From contig CAKSOL010000001.1 of assembly GCA_934477125.1 (NCBI GenBank), positions 248,001 to 312,000 of the forward strand: a stretch of DNA of 64,000 nucleotides. Direction: 5' to 3'. This document shows, piece by piece, positions 53,579 through 62,055 of the stretch. A model generated the notes under the pieces. It had not been told where the DNA came from and did no database searches. It was given only the letters and a program-made list of their open reading frames with translations. How positions within the stretch are numbered: position 1 is the first letter of the stretch; each line of letters starts with the position of its first letter. The stretch comes from an uncultured Eubacteriales bacterium. GTDB lineage: Bacteria; Bacillota; Clostridia; Oscillospirales; Acutalibacteraceae. Both the position numbers and the translations under genes were made by a program.

Positions 53579-55420
53579 ATGAGTGAATTTATGCTGGGAT
53601 GCAATTACTGGGCGTCCCATGCTGGAGCGGAAATGTGGAAAAACTGGGATGAGGAGCAGGTGGATCGCGACCTTAACGATTTATCGGAATACGGCGTAAA
53701 ATACCTGCGTGTTTTTCCGAACTGGCGGGATTTTCAGCCCGTTATTCCCGTTTACGGCGGCGGAGGACATATAAAGGAATATATGCTTGAGGGCTGCCGC
53801 GAGCCGGAAAACCCGTGGTTTTTGGACGAAATAATGCTTGAGCGTTTCGGCCGCTTTTGCAGCATAGCGGAAAAACACGGAATGAAACTGATTGTCGGTC
53901 TTATTACCGGCTGGATGAGCGGCAGACTTTTCATTCCCGCCGCTCTATACGGTAAAAATGTATGCACCGACCCGACAGCGCTTAAATTTGAACTGCTTAT
54001 GGTGCGGGGTATTGTGAGCCGGTTTTCCGACCGCAGCGCTATTTATGCCTGGAATTTAGGCAATGAGTGCAACTGTATGTCAGAGGTTTCGAGCAGGGAG
54101 GAGGCTATGGTCTGGACAGCTGCCGTATCAAATGCTATCCGTGCCGCCGACCCAAGCCGTCCCGTTATTTCCGGTATGCATTCGCTCAGTGCCGACGGAG
54201 CTTCCTGGCGGATTTCGGATCAGGCGGATTGGAACGATATTTTAACAACTCATCCGTATGCCTATTTCGTGCCATATTGCAGGAACGACCCTATCGATTC
54301 TATAAGAACGCTTATGCACGGTACCTGCGAAACCATGCTTTATGCCTCTGTAGGAGGAAAGCCCTGCCTTGTTGAGGAGCTGGGAACTCTGGGTCAGAAC
54401 ATATGCAGCGATGAAATATCAGGTAATTTTTTGAGACTGAACCTTATTTCAAACTGGGCGAACGGCGCGGCGGGAGTGCTTTGGTGGTGCGCCCATGAAC
54501 AGCTTGAGCTTGAAACGCCGCCTTATAACTGGTTTATGCTTGAGCGGGAGCTTGGCATGATGGATATAAACAGACAGCCGAAGCCGATTTTAAAGGAGCT
54601 TAAAAAATTCAGCGACTGGCTGAAAGAAACAGGTCTTGAAATCGAACCTCCCAAAAAGGACGCTTTGATTTTGCTGACAAAGGATCAGGATTGCTGGAGT
54701 ACCGCGTTTATGAGCTTTATACTCGGCAAGCAGGCGGGAGTGACCCTCGACTTTTTGGCTCCTAACTGCGATATTCCTGACAGCGCGGTGTATTTTATGC
54801 CCTCGGTTCACGGCAGCGGTCCTCTTTATTCAAAATACTATGAACAGCTGCTTAAAAAGGTGGAAAACGGAGCGGTTCTGTATGTTTCAAATGCGGACGC
54901 TTTCTTCAATCGGAGAGAAACCGTTTTCGGTTCTGCCGTTATATCCTCTGAGGACACCTACAGCAGCGGCACGTTTGATTTTAACGGCGATACCATCCGT
55001 TATGAGCGGTATTGCAGAACGGTATTAAGTCCGACTGACGCCGAGGTTCTTGCAAGAGACGATTGCGGCGATCCTATTTTCACGGTCAACCGTTACGGCA
55101 AAGGAAAGGTTTATTATCTTAATTTCCCGCTTGAGGATATGCTGTGCAGAGGCAACAGGGTATTTGAGGGAAACGCCTATAAGCTTTATGAAAGCGTTCT
55201 GAAAGAGGTGCTTGAAAAAAAGACCGTCAGAAAGCTTCATCCGAAGGTCGCTGTAACCGAGAACGGAAATATGGCTACGGTTATAAATTATTCAAACGAG
55301 CCTGCCGAAACCGGTCTTTACCTGCAAAACGGCAAGCGGATAGGACGTATATTCCGCGGAAATCCGGAGCGGCTTGACCCCTGCGACGGAGCGGTTTTTG
55401 AAATAATAGGTAACTCATAA
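53579..55420 (+). CDS. GH5-like glycosidase with C-terminal glutamine-amidotransferase-like domain
   Basis: 613 residues, no signal peptide. (beta/alpha)8 barrel with the clan-A pair: Glu163 in WNLGNECN (acid/base) and Glu267 in LVEELGT (nucleophile). The N-terminal text (FMLGCNYWASHAGAEMW, YGVKYLRVFPNWRDFQP) is like GH5-type mannosidases/mannanases. From about 355 an alpha/beta domain like the trimerisation domain of GH42 enzymes (DALILLTKDQDCWSTAF, LYVSNADAFF), then a small beta domain. Probably intracellular exo-acting enzyme on short beta-mannosides; exact family uncertain. Confidence 0.78.
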   Translation: MSEFMLGCNYWASHAGAEMWKNWDEEQVDRDLNDLSEYGVKYLRVFPNWRDFQPVIPVYGGGGHIKEYMLEGCREPENPWFLDEIMLERFGRFCSIAEKHGMKLIVGLITGWMSGRLFIPAALYGKNVCTDPTALKFELLMVRGIVSRFSDRSAIYAWNLGNECNCMSEVSSREEAMVWTAAVSNAIRAADPSRPVISGMHSLSADGASWRISDQADWNDILTTHPYAYFVPYCRNDPIDSIRTLMHGTCETMLYASVGGKPCLVEELGTLGQNICSDEISGNFLRLNLISNWANGAAGVLWWCAHEQLELETPPYNWFMLERELGMMDINRQPKPILKELKKFSDWLKETGLEIEPPKKDALILLTKDQDCWSTAFMSFILGKQAGVTLDFLAPNCDIPDSAVYFMPSVHGSGPLYSKYYEQLLKKVENGAVLYVSNADAFFNRRETVFGSAVISSEDTYSSGTFDFNGDTIRYERYCRTVLSPTDAEVLARDDCGDPIFTVNRYGKGKVYYLNFPLEDMLCRGNRVFEGNAYKLYESVLKEVLEKKTVRKLHPKVAVTENGNMATVINYSNEPAETGLYLQNGKRIGRIFRGNPERLDPCDGAVFEIIGNS

Positions 55421-55438
55421 AAGGATAGGGTGAGCCTG

Positions 55439-57751
55439 ATGTACTGTACAGAACAGGTGTTGAATAAAAGCTGGAGACTTTATATCGCAGAAAACCAAAA
55501 TTGCAGAGCCTTTGCAGATAATATTTTTAACGAAAAGGCATTAAAGGAATACGGAATTAAGCCGATTTCCGCCTCTGTTCCCGGAAATTTTGAATTGGAT
55601 ATGCAAAAAGCGGGCTTAATCGACGACCCGTTTTACGCCGATAATCCGCTTAAAATTCAAAAGCTTGAAAACCGTCATCTCTGGTATGCGGTTGATTTTG
55701 AATATACCGGAAATTTTCCGGAACGTGCATATCTTAAATTTGACGGGATAGATACATTTTCGGATATATTTCTGAACGGCGGCATAATCGGCTCAACCGA
55801 CAATATGCTGATTTCCCATGAATTCCCCGCTGTCGGAATTAAAAAGGGAAGCAACGAGCTGCTGGTGCATATAAAGCCGACCGTAACAGAGGCGCGGAAG
55901 TTTGATTTTGATATGGATGTTCTTACATATCATAAGTATAATGCGGCGTCACTCTCGGTGAGAAAGGCGGCTCATTCCTTCGGCTGGGATATTATGCCGA
56001 GATTTGTTTCCGGCGGAATTTGGCGCAGCTGCTTTCTTATCGAAAAGAAAGCGGATTATATTGAGGATATATACCTTTCAACCGTAAAGCTGGACGGTGA
56101 CAGGGCGTTTATCGCCGGAAGATACAGTACCGTTATCGACGGAGATTATTCAACTGAATATTCGCTTTCAATCAGCGGAATATGCGGCGGCAGAAATTTC
56201 TGCGTTTATCTTGATAAGCTGTGGCATAATAAGGGCGTTCTTACATTTTCGGTGGAGTCTCCGGCTCTTTGGTGGATTCGCGATATGGGAGAACAAAATC
56301 TTTACAGGGTAACGGCAACGCTCTTCCACGGAAAAGAAATTGCCGATATAAAGGAGTTTAATTTCGGTATAAGAACGGTCACTGTTGAAAAAAGCGATAC
56401 GACCGACAGCTCCGGCAGCGGCGAGTTCTGCTTTTATGTCAACGGCGAAAAAGCGTATATCAGGGGTACAAACTGGGTCCCCCTCGACGCATTCCATTCA
56501 AGAGACGGCGAGCGGCTGCAAAGAGCGCTTGATTTGCTGTTTGACGTCAACTGCAATGCGGTGCGCTGCTGGGGAGGAAATGTTTATGAGGATAATGAGT
56601 TCTTTGACTTTTGCGATAAAAACGGCATTTTAGTCTGGCAGGATTTTGCCATGGGCTGCGCAACATACCCGCAGAACGATGAATTTCTTGATAAAATCCG
56701 AAAAGAGGCGGAGTTTATCGTAAAAAAGCTCCGTCAGCATCCGTCGCTGGCAATTTGGGCAGGGGATAATGAGTGCGACGAGGCGGCTGCTTTCTGGCTT
56801 GATATCAAAAGAGACCCGAATAAAAACCGTATAACCAGAGAGGTCATTCCAAAGGTTATCGAAAGACTTGACCCATACAGAGAATATCTTCCGAGCTCGC
56901 CGTATGTAAGCGAAAGGGCGTGGCTTGCCGATAACCGCAACGGTCTGCCCGAAAACCACCTTTGGGGACCGCGCGACTATTATAAGGGCGAATTTTATAC
57001 ATCGGCTGCTGCACATTTTGCAAGCGAAACCGGGTATCACGGGTGTCCTTCGGTCGATTCTCTTAAAAGGTTTATTTCACCCGAAAAGCTGTGGCCCTGG
57101 CAAGGCAACGATGAATGGCGGATACATTCTACATGTATGGAAACCGACAGCGAAGGACCTTATGATTACAGAATAGCCCTGATGGCAGGTCAGGTTATAA
57201 CGCTTTTTGGCAGGGATTTTGACGATCTTGAGACATTTTCGCTTGCAAGTCAGCTTTCTCAGGCAGAGGCGGTAAAGTTTTTTATTGAACGCTTCAGGTC
57301 GCAGAAATGGCGCAGAACCGGACTGATGTGGTGGAATTTGATTGACGGCTGGCCGCAGATTTCCGATGCGGTTGTAGACTATTATTACAATAAGAAAATA
57401 GCATATGACTTTATCAGGCGTTCGCAGGAGCCGGTTGCGCTTATGATAAGAGAACCCGAAAACGGTTTCCTCGGCTTAACGGCGGCAAACGAGTTCCTGA
57501 ACGATACGAAAATCAGGTACAGGGTAACCGATTTGGGAGAACACTCCGTTGTATGCGAAGCAGAGAGCGTTATAGCGGCAAATAAAGCCTGTGAATTAGG
57601 TGAAATCCCGTATGACAGCGAAAATAACCGCTTTTATCTTCTTGAATGGGAATATAACGGGGTTAAATGTAAAAATCACTATATCAGCGGCGCGGCTCCC
57701 TATGATTTTGAACGCTATACCGCATGGCTCAGGGAAGCCGGGCTTATCTGA
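55439..57751 (+). CDS. GH2-family beta-mannosidase
   Basis: 770 residues from ATG 55439 (GTG 55430 is an alternative). Jelly-roll sugar-binding domain (LNKSWRLYIAEN, WYAVDFEYTG), Ig-like domain and barrel with the GH2 features GTNWVPLDAFHSRD, AVRCWGGNVYEDNEFFD, WAGDNECDE (Glu445, acid/base) and ASETGYHG (Glu530, nucleophile), ending in Ig-like domains. The WGGNVYE and GTNW pattern is that of beta-mannosidases and not of beta-galactosidases. Intracellular; would release mannose from the non-reducing end. Last gene of the locus, followed by a terminator. Confidence 0.92.
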   Translation: MYCTEQVLNKSWRLYIAENQNCRAFADNIFNEKALKEYGIKPISASVPGNFELDMQKAGLIDDPFYADNPLKIQKLENRHLWYAVDFEYTGNFPERAYLKFDGIDTFSDIFLNGGIIGSTDNMLISHEFPAVGIKKGSNELLVHIKPTVTEARKFDFDMDVLTYHKYNAASLSVRKAAHSFGWDIMPRFVSGGIWRSCFLIEKKADYIEDIYLSTVKLDGDRAFIAGRYSTVIDGDYSTEYSLSISGICGGRNFCVYLDKLWHNKGVLTFSVESPALWWIRDMGEQNLYRVTATLFHGKEIADIKEFNFGIRTVTVEKSDTTDSSGSGEFCFYVNGEKAYIRGTNWVPLDAFHSRDGERLQRALDLLFDVNCNAVRCWGGNVYEDNEFFDFCDKNGILVWQDFAMGCATYPQNDEFLDKIRKEAEFIVKKLRQHPSLAIWAGDNECDEAAAFWLDIKRDPNKNRITREVIPKVIERLDPYREYLPSSPYVSERAWLADNRNGLPENHLWGPRDYYKGEFYTSAAAHFASETGYHGCPSVDSLKRFISPEKLWPWQGNDEWRIHSTCMETDSEGPYDYRIALMAGQVITLFGRDFDDLETFSLASQLSQAEAVKFFIERFRSQKWRRTGLMWWNLIDGWPQISDAVVDYYYNKKIAYDFIRRSQEPVALMIREPENGFLGLTAANEFLNDTKIRYRVTDLGEHSVVCEAESVIAANKACELGEIPYDSENNRFYLLEWEYNGVKCKNHYISGAAPYDFERYTAWLREAGLI

Positions 57752-57804
57752 AATATACGGCTCAGCCTGACGCACGGTTTTCCCGTATGTCAAATCATTT
57801 TTTT

Positions 57805-57848
57805 AACAGTCGGCTCCGGTAAGATAATCGGGGTCGGCTGTTTTGTAT
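57805..57848 (+). terminator. Terminator at the end of the large glycan locus
   Basis: 14-bp stem with several G-T pairs (57805-57818 with 57829-57842) and a TTTTGTAT tail, 54 bases after the beta-mannosidase stop. Confidence 0.7.
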
Positions 57849-57911
57849 ACTTGAATTATTTATCAGATTATGTTAATCTTATATAGTACTATTTTTAAAA
57901 GAGGAAATATT

Positions 57912-58892
57912 ATGAAATCGACAGTACTGTATGTTGTTGTTCCCTGCTATAATGAGGAGGCTGTGCTACCGATAACGGCGCCGATGTTTTTGAATGAGCT
58001 GGAAACTCTGATAGAAAAAGAGCTGATAAGCGATAAAAGCAAAATTCTTTTTGTTGACGACGGCAGTTCGGACAAAACCTGGAATATAATTTCCGCCCTT
58101 TCCGCAGAGAACAGCCGCTTCGCAGGAATAATGCAGAGCAGAAACCGCGGTCATCAGAATGCGGTTCTGGCAGGCCTTATGGAGGCTGCCGATAAATGCG
58201 ATATAACCATATCAATAGACTGCGACGGTCAGGACGATATCGACGCTATGGAGGAAATGGTAAAGGCGTATGATTCGGGCTGCGAAATAGTATACGGCGT
58301 AAGAAGCAGCAGAAAAACAGATTCCTTCTTCAAAAGATTTTCGGCGCAGAGCTATTACAGGCTTTTAAATCTTTTCGGGGCGCAGGTCGTTTATAACCAT
58401 TCGGATTACAGACTGGTGTCCTCAAGAGTGCTTCGGGAATTTTCGCGCTTTGAGGAGGTTAATCTGTTTCTCAGAGGAATGTTTCCGCTTGTCGGATTTA
58501 AAAGCACCGCCGTTTATTATGAGAGAAAGGAAAGGCTTGCGGGTAAGAGCCATTATCCGCTGAGCAAAATGCTCGGTCTTGCCTTTGACGGTATAACAAG
58601 CCTGAGCAATAAGCCCATACGGCTGATTTCCCTTATAGGAATTATAGTTTCGGTGTTCGGCTTTGCCGGCGCTTTGTGGGCGCTTATTGCGCATTTGTCC
58701 GGATATACCGTCGCCGGCTGGGCAAGCACGGTCTGTATTATCTGCTTTATCGGGGGAATACAGCTTATTTGCACCGGCGTTTTAGGGGAATATATCGGTA
58801 AAATATATATGGAGGTCAAAAGGCGTCCGAGGTATATAATTGCCGAACGCACCGAAAATCTGACCGAAAAAAATCAGGATAGAGAAAAATAA
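57912..58892 (+). CDS. GT2-family membrane glycosyltransferase (GtrB/DPM1 type)
   Basis: 326 residues from ATG 57912 behind GAGGAAA. GT-A domain: YVVVPCYNEEAVLP, FVDDGSSDKTW, NRGHQNAVLAGL and the DXD-like ISIDCDGQDD. Two C-terminal membrane spans (about 230-255 and 270-295). This is the pattern of enzymes that move a sugar from a nucleotide donor to a polyprenyl phosphate. No GtrA flippase or acceptor-side genes are adjacent. Monocistronic between terminator and the methionine leader. Confidence 0.9.
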   Translation: MKSTVLYVVVPCYNEEAVLPITAPMFLNELETLIEKELISDKSKILFVDDGSSDKTWNIISALSAENSRFAGIMQSRNRGHQNAVLAGLMEAADKCDITISIDCDGQDDIDAMEEMVKAYDSGCEIVYGVRSSRKTDSFFKRFSAQSYYRLLNLFGAQVVYNHSDYRLVSSRVLREFSRFEEVNLFLRGMFPLVGFKSTAVYYERKERLAGKSHYPLSKMLGLAFDGITSLSNKPIRLISLIGIIVSVFGFAGALWALIAHLSGYTVAGWASTVCIICFIGGIQLICTGVLGEYIGKIYMEVKRRPRYIIAERTENLTEKNQDREK

Positions 58893-58924
58893 ACGTTAAA
58901 ATTATAAAAAATGAGAAATAAGGG

Positions 58925-58953
58925 TTGACAAACCTGCGGGTTTGTGATATTAT
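58925..58953 (+). promoter_or_regulatory. Promoter of the methionine-transport operon
   Basis: TTGACA (58925-58930), 17-bp spacer, TATTAT (58948-58953). Transcription would start near 58960, about 350 bases upstream of metQ, leaving a long leader. Confidence 0.88.
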
Positions 58954-58962
58954 AACACCAAC

Positions 58963-58977
58963 CTACCGGAACGGTAG
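58963..58977. promoter_or_regulatory. Dyad at the transcription start (possible operator or 5' hairpin)
   Basis: CTACCG-GAA-CGGTAG, six-base perfect arms, at about +4 to +18 of the predicted transcript. Could bind a repressor or form the first RNA hairpin. Confidence 0.45.
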
Positions 58978-59002
58978 ATAAATCTGAAAGGAGAACGGCA
59001 TA

Positions 59003-59101
59003 ATGAAAAACACTGTTTCGATGAAAATTATGGAAATGTGTTTCGGGATGCGTATGCTTCGCTCTTCCCGTTTTTCGGTATGCCTCTCCAGTAAAAGCTG
59101 A
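59003..59101 (+). CDS. Methionine-rich leader peptide (attenuator uORF)
   Basis: 32 codons. AAAGGAG (58987-58993) lies 9 bases before the ATG. The first 18 residues are MKNTVSMKIMEMCFGMRM: six Met, at codons 1, 7, 10, 12, 16 and 18. The rest is Ser/Arg-rich and ends at TGA 59099-59101. Hairpin-forming sequence (59044-59070) covers the last Met codons and an intrinsic terminator (59122-59169) follows. The setting upstream of metQNI fits a ribosome-stalling leader that senses charged tRNA-Met. Not seen as a protein domain; inferred from codon content and context. Confidence 0.75.
   Translation: MKNTVSMKIMEMCFGMRMLRSSRFSVCLSSKS
59044..59075 (+). promoter_or_regulatory. Leader hairpin overlapping the last Met codons
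   Basis: CGGGA (59044-59048) pairs with TCCCG (59066-59070), with an inner GCG/CGC, followed by T5. A ribosome stalled at Met16-Met18 would block it. The bases just after it (TTTCGGT, 59073-59079) can pair with ACCGGAG of the terminator left arm (59123-59129). Confidence 0.55.
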
Positions 59102-59121
59102 TTTGTTTTTGTTTTGCTTTT

Positions 59122-59169
59122 AACCGGAGTGCAGCCCGACGGGATCGCACTTCGGTTATTTTATTTTAT
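59122..59169 (+). terminator. Attenuator terminator upstream of metQ
   Basis: AACCGGAGTGC (59122-59132) pairs with GCACTTCGGTT (59147-59157), with a CCC/GGG inner stem, and runs into ATTTTATTTTA. It stands 20 bases after the leader ORF stop and 145 bases before metQ, so it can only act within the leader. Confidence 0.8.
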
Positions 59170-59184
59170 CACGGGGGTTTTGTT

Positions 59185-59241
59185 ATGAAGAACTATTTTG
59201 AAGCGCTTGTCCGTGCAAATTTCCGTTTCGGACGAATGTGA
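59185..59241 (+). CDS. Second short leader ORF before metQ
   Basis: 18 codons from ATG 59185 (GGGGG about 9 bases upstream), product MKNYFEALVRANFRFGRM, stop TGA 59239-59241. It begins MKN and ends in FGRM, echoing the first leader peptide (MKN..., FGMRM). It may be a second regulatory uORF. Small size makes chance possible. Confidence 0.45.
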   Translation: MKNYFEALVRANFRFGRM

Positions 59242-59313
59242 CGTCCTGCTTTGAAATCCGGAAAATAAAAAATATTTGAATTTACGCTTTAAAATATGAA
59301 AGGTTGATTAAAA

Positions 59314-60159
59314 ATGAAAAAAATAATTGCTGCTCTGCTCGTATCCGTCCTGTCTCTCAGCCTGTTTGCCGGCTGCGGAAGCAAGGAGGGTAAAATAACA
59401 ATAGCTGTTCCCAATGATACAACAAACGAAGCCCGCGCGCTGCTGCTGCTTGAAGAAAAGGGTTATATCAAGCTGAAGGACGGCGCCGGAATAACCGCAA
59501 CAATAAACGATATTGAAGAAAATCCGAAAAACATTAAGTTCAACGAGGTTGAAGCGGCTCAGATTCCGAATATCCTCAAGGACGTCGATTATGCCGTTAT
59601 CAATTCAAACTATGCTATATCCGCAAAGCTTAATCCCGTTGACGATTCTCTTGCAATAGAGGGTTCTTCCTCGGCATACAGCAATATTCTTGCAGTTAAG
59701 AAGGGCAATGAAAATTCCGATAAAATAAAGGCTCTTAAAGCTGCTCTCGAAAGCCAGAAGGTTGTTGATTTTATAAAGACAAAATATGACGGCGCCGTTG
59801 TAAGCACGGTTGAGAACCCGACGGACGGTTTCGACTCCTCTGTTGATTACGATAAGCTCAAGGGTCAGACGATAACCGTCGCCGCTTCTCCGACTCCTCA
59901 CGCTGAGATACTTGCCGTTGCAAAGGAAATTCTTGCCGAAAAGGATATTAAGCTGGAAATCAAGGAATTTGACGATTATGTTCAGCCGAACAATGTTGTT
60001 GACAGCGGCGAGCTTGACGCCAACTATTTCCAGCACAAGCCCTATCTTGACGATTTCAACAAGCAGAACGGAACAAACGTTGTTTCGGTTGCGGCTATCC
60101 ATGTTGAGCCGATGGGCCTTTACGGCGGCAAACAGACCTCTCTTGACGCTCTGAAGTAA
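59314..60159 (+). CDS. metQ: Methionine ABC transporter substrate-binding lipoprotein
   Basis: 281 residues. Lipobox Cys21 (LSLFAGC). NlpA/MetQ-family text: NDTTNEARALLLLEEKGYI, VDYAVINSNYAISAKLNP, TITVAASPTPHAEILA, NYFQHKPYLDDFNKQNGT. The family binds D/L-methionine outside the membrane. An apparent internal oddity is that the segment with ASPTPHAEIL, usually N-terminal, lies at about 190-200 and NDTTNEARALL at the N-terminus, so the two lobes look circularly permuted or the order of domains is altered relative to textbook MetQ. Followed by metN and metI. Confidence 0.87.
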   Translation: MKKIIAALLVSVLSLSLFAGCGSKEGKITIAVPNDTTNEARALLLLEEKGYIKLKDGAGITATINDIEENPKNIKFNEVEAAQIPNILKDVDYAVINSNYAISAKLNPVDDSLAIEGSSSAYSNILAVKKGNENSDKIKALKAALESQKVVDFIKTKYDGAVVSTVENPTDGFDSSVDYDKLKGQTITVAASPTPHAEILAVAKEILAEKDIKLEIKEFDDYVQPNNVVDSGELDANYFQHKPYLDDFNKQNGTNVVSVAAIHVEPMGLYGGKQTSLDALK

Positions 60160-60176
60160 TAATAAAACCGATGTCA

Positions 60177-60206
60177 GCTCCCCGATATTTTATCGGGGGG
60201 CAATTT
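60177..60206 (+). promoter_or_regulatory. Intercistronic hairpin between metQ and metN
   Basis: GCTCCCCGAT (60177-60186) pairs with ATCGGGGGGC (60192-60201), one G-T pair, then AATTTATG. The T run is weak, so it may lower metNI expression relative to metQ or protect the metQ 3' end instead of stopping transcription. Confidence 0.6.
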
Positions 60207-60225
60207 ATGCTTTAGGAGAAAACAT

Positions 60226-61239
60226 ATGATAGAAATTCAGCATCTTACCAAGACGTTTGCTACCGCCGACGGCGAAATAGACGCGCTCAAGGATATATCG
60301 CTGACTATCGGCGACGGCGAAATATACGGCATAATCGGAATGAGCGGCGCAGGGAAAAGCACGCTTGTACGCAGCATAAATATGCTTGAAAGGCCGACCG
60401 GCGGTAAAATTATTATCGACGGCAAGGATATCGGCTCTTTAAGCGATTCGCAGCTGAGAGAGGCGCGCCGCGACATAACGATGATATTTCAGGGCTTTAA
60501 TCTTCTTATGCAGCGAAACTGCCTTAAAAACGTCTGCTTCCCTATGGAGCTTGCGGGAGTTAAACGGGCGGACGCCGAAAAGAGGGCAAAGGAGCTGCTT
60601 GAGCTTGTAGGTCTCGGTGAAAAGCTGAAAAGCTATCCGTCTCAGCTTTCGGGAGGTCAGCAGCAGCGTGTCGCCATAGCCCGCGCGCTTGCAACCCATC
60701 CGAAGATTTTGCTTTGCGACGAGGCAACCAGCGCGCTTGACCCTCAGACAACCCAGTCAATTCTGTCGCTTATCAGGGATATCCACGACCGTCTCGGAAT
60801 AACGGTTATAGTTATAACCCATCAGATGAGCGTTGTTGAGCAGATATGTACCCGCGTTGCCATTCTTGATAACGGAACCGTTGCCGAGGAGGGAGCGGTA
60901 AGCGAGGTGTTCTCCGCGCCCCGCTCACGCGCGGCAAAGTCTCTTGTTTATCCGGACGGCGGCTTTGATAAAACTGTTATGAGCGGTAAGGATGAAAGCA
61001 TTATAAGAATTGTTTTCAACGGCGCTCAGGCAACCAAAACTCCGCTTATTGCTCAGATGGCGATTGACCTCAATATTGCCGCGAGTATTCTCGGAGCGTC
61101 AACCAGAGCTATCGGAGAAAAGGCATACGGAAATATGCTTCTCGGTATAACCGGCGGCAGAGAGCCGCTTGAAAGAGCTATGGAGTATTTAAGGAAGATA
61201 CCCGATGTTACGGTAGAGGAGGTAAGAGACGATGAGTGA
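60226..61239 (+). CDS. metN: Methionine ABC transporter ATP-binding protein
   Basis: 337 residues. Walker A GMSGAGKS, Q-loop IFQGFNLL, signature LSGGQQQRVAIARAL, Walker B ILLCDEATSALDP, H-loop ITHQM. The C-terminal part (about 260-337; IIRIVFNGAQATKTPLIAQM) is the NIL domain, which binds methionine and inhibits transport when it is abundant. Overlaps metI by 8 bases. AGGAG precedes the start. Confidence 0.95.
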   Translation: MIEIQHLTKTFATADGEIDALKDISLTIGDGEIYGIIGMSGAGKSTLVRSINMLERPTGGKIIIDGKDIGSLSDSQLREARRDITMIFQGFNLLMQRNCLKNVCFPMELAGVKRADAEKRAKELLELVGLGEKLKSYPSQLSGGQQQRVAIARALATHPKILLCDEATSALDPQTTQSILSLIRDIHDRLGITVIVITHQMSVVEQICTRVAILDNGTVAEEGAVSEVFSAPRSRAAKSLVYPDGGFDKTVMSGKDESIIRIVFNGAQATKTPLIAQMAIDLNIAASILGASTRAIGEKAYGNMLLGITGGREPLERAMEYLRKIPDVTVEEVRDDE

Positions 61240-61930
61240 TTTTTTCGCTTCTGAATCTGTTCAAAAGGCGATTGAGGTGCTGAAAACGCAGTTTCCGCTT
61301 GCTATTTGGGAAACGGTTTATGTAACGCTGCTCGCAACCTTTTTTGCAACCGTTATCGGACTTCCGCTCGGAGTTTTGCTGGTTGCGGGAGAGAATAAGA
61401 AAATACTTCGCGTTCCCAAAGGCGTTCTGCATATACTTAACGTTATTATAAACCTTCTTCGCTCAATTCCTTTTTTGATACTTATGATATTGGTATTTCC
61501 GCTGACAAGGCTTATAGTCGGAACGGTTGTCGGAACACCGGCGTCGATAGTCTCCCTTGTTATGGCGGCATTCCCGTTTATTGCCAGACTTGTTGAGGGC
61601 AGCCTGAGGGAGATAAACCCTAATATTATCGAAACGGCGCAGAGTATGGGTGCGTCGCCTTTCCAGATTATAGTTAAGGTTATGATTCCCGAAAGCATAC
61701 CGTCCCTTATTTCAAACGAAACAATCGCGCTTACAACGATACTCGGCTATTCAGCTATGAGCGGTGCGATAGGCGGCGGCGGTCTCGGAAAAATCGCTAT
61801 AAGCTACGGTTATCAGCGTTACCAGTATCTCATAATGCTTTTAGCAGTTATTTTCCTTATAATTCTCGTTCAGGTTTTTCAAAGTCTCGGAACCTTCCTT
61901 GCCGCAAAATGCGATAAAAGGCTGAAATAA
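61232..61930 (+). CDS. metI: Methionine ABC transporter permease
   Basis: 232 residues, five membrane spans (VYVTLLATFFATVIGLPLG, ILHIINLLRSIPF-like, TPASIVSLVMAAFPFIARL, ALTTILGYSAMSGAIGGGGL, YLIMLLAVIFLIILV). EAA-like loop EINPNIIETAQSMGASPFQI. Completes MetQNI; 8-base overlap with metN. Confidence 0.94.
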   Translation: MSDFFASESVQKAIEVLKTQFPLAIWETVYVTLLATFFATVIGLPLGVLLVAGENKKILRVPKGVLHILNVIINLLRSIPFLILMILVFPLTRLIVGTVVGTPASIVSLVMAAFPFIARLVEGSLREINPNIIETAQSMGASPFQIIVKVMIPESIPSLISNETIALTTILGYSAMSGAIGGGGLGKIAISYGYQRYQYLIMLLAVIFLIILVQVFQSLGTFLAAKCDKRLK

Positions 61931-61986
61931 GCAGATAAAAGGAACAATTTTTTAACTTTTGGAACAAAATTTTAACTATTTTTCTG

Positions 61987-62015
61987 TTTACATTGCAATA
62001 TACAGGTGATATAAT
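61987..62015 (+). promoter_or_regulatory. Promoter of the AlgI-like gene
   Basis: TTTACA (61987-61992), 17-bp spacer, TATAAT (62010-62015). The predicted start near 62022 falls in the left arm of the terminator hairpin that ends the met operon. Confidence 0.75.
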
Positions 62016-62017
62016 AA

Positions 62018-62055
62018 AAAAGCTCGGTCGGCTATGCTGCCGGCTGAGCTTTTAA
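62018..62055 (+). terminator. Terminator of the metQNI operon
   Basis: 14-bp stem (62018-62031 with 62040-62053, two G-T pairs, 8-base loop) ending TTTT, 88 bases after metI. Confidence 0.75.

Noticed and set aside
57851..57890. Promoter of the GT2 gene (TTGAAT near 57851)
   Set aside because: No convincing -10 box at proper distance; left unannotated.
58893..59313. SAM (S-box) riboswitch or T-box ahead of metQ
   Set aside because: I found no S-box core elements or T-box sequence; the leader is explained better by a Met-rich ORF plus terminator.
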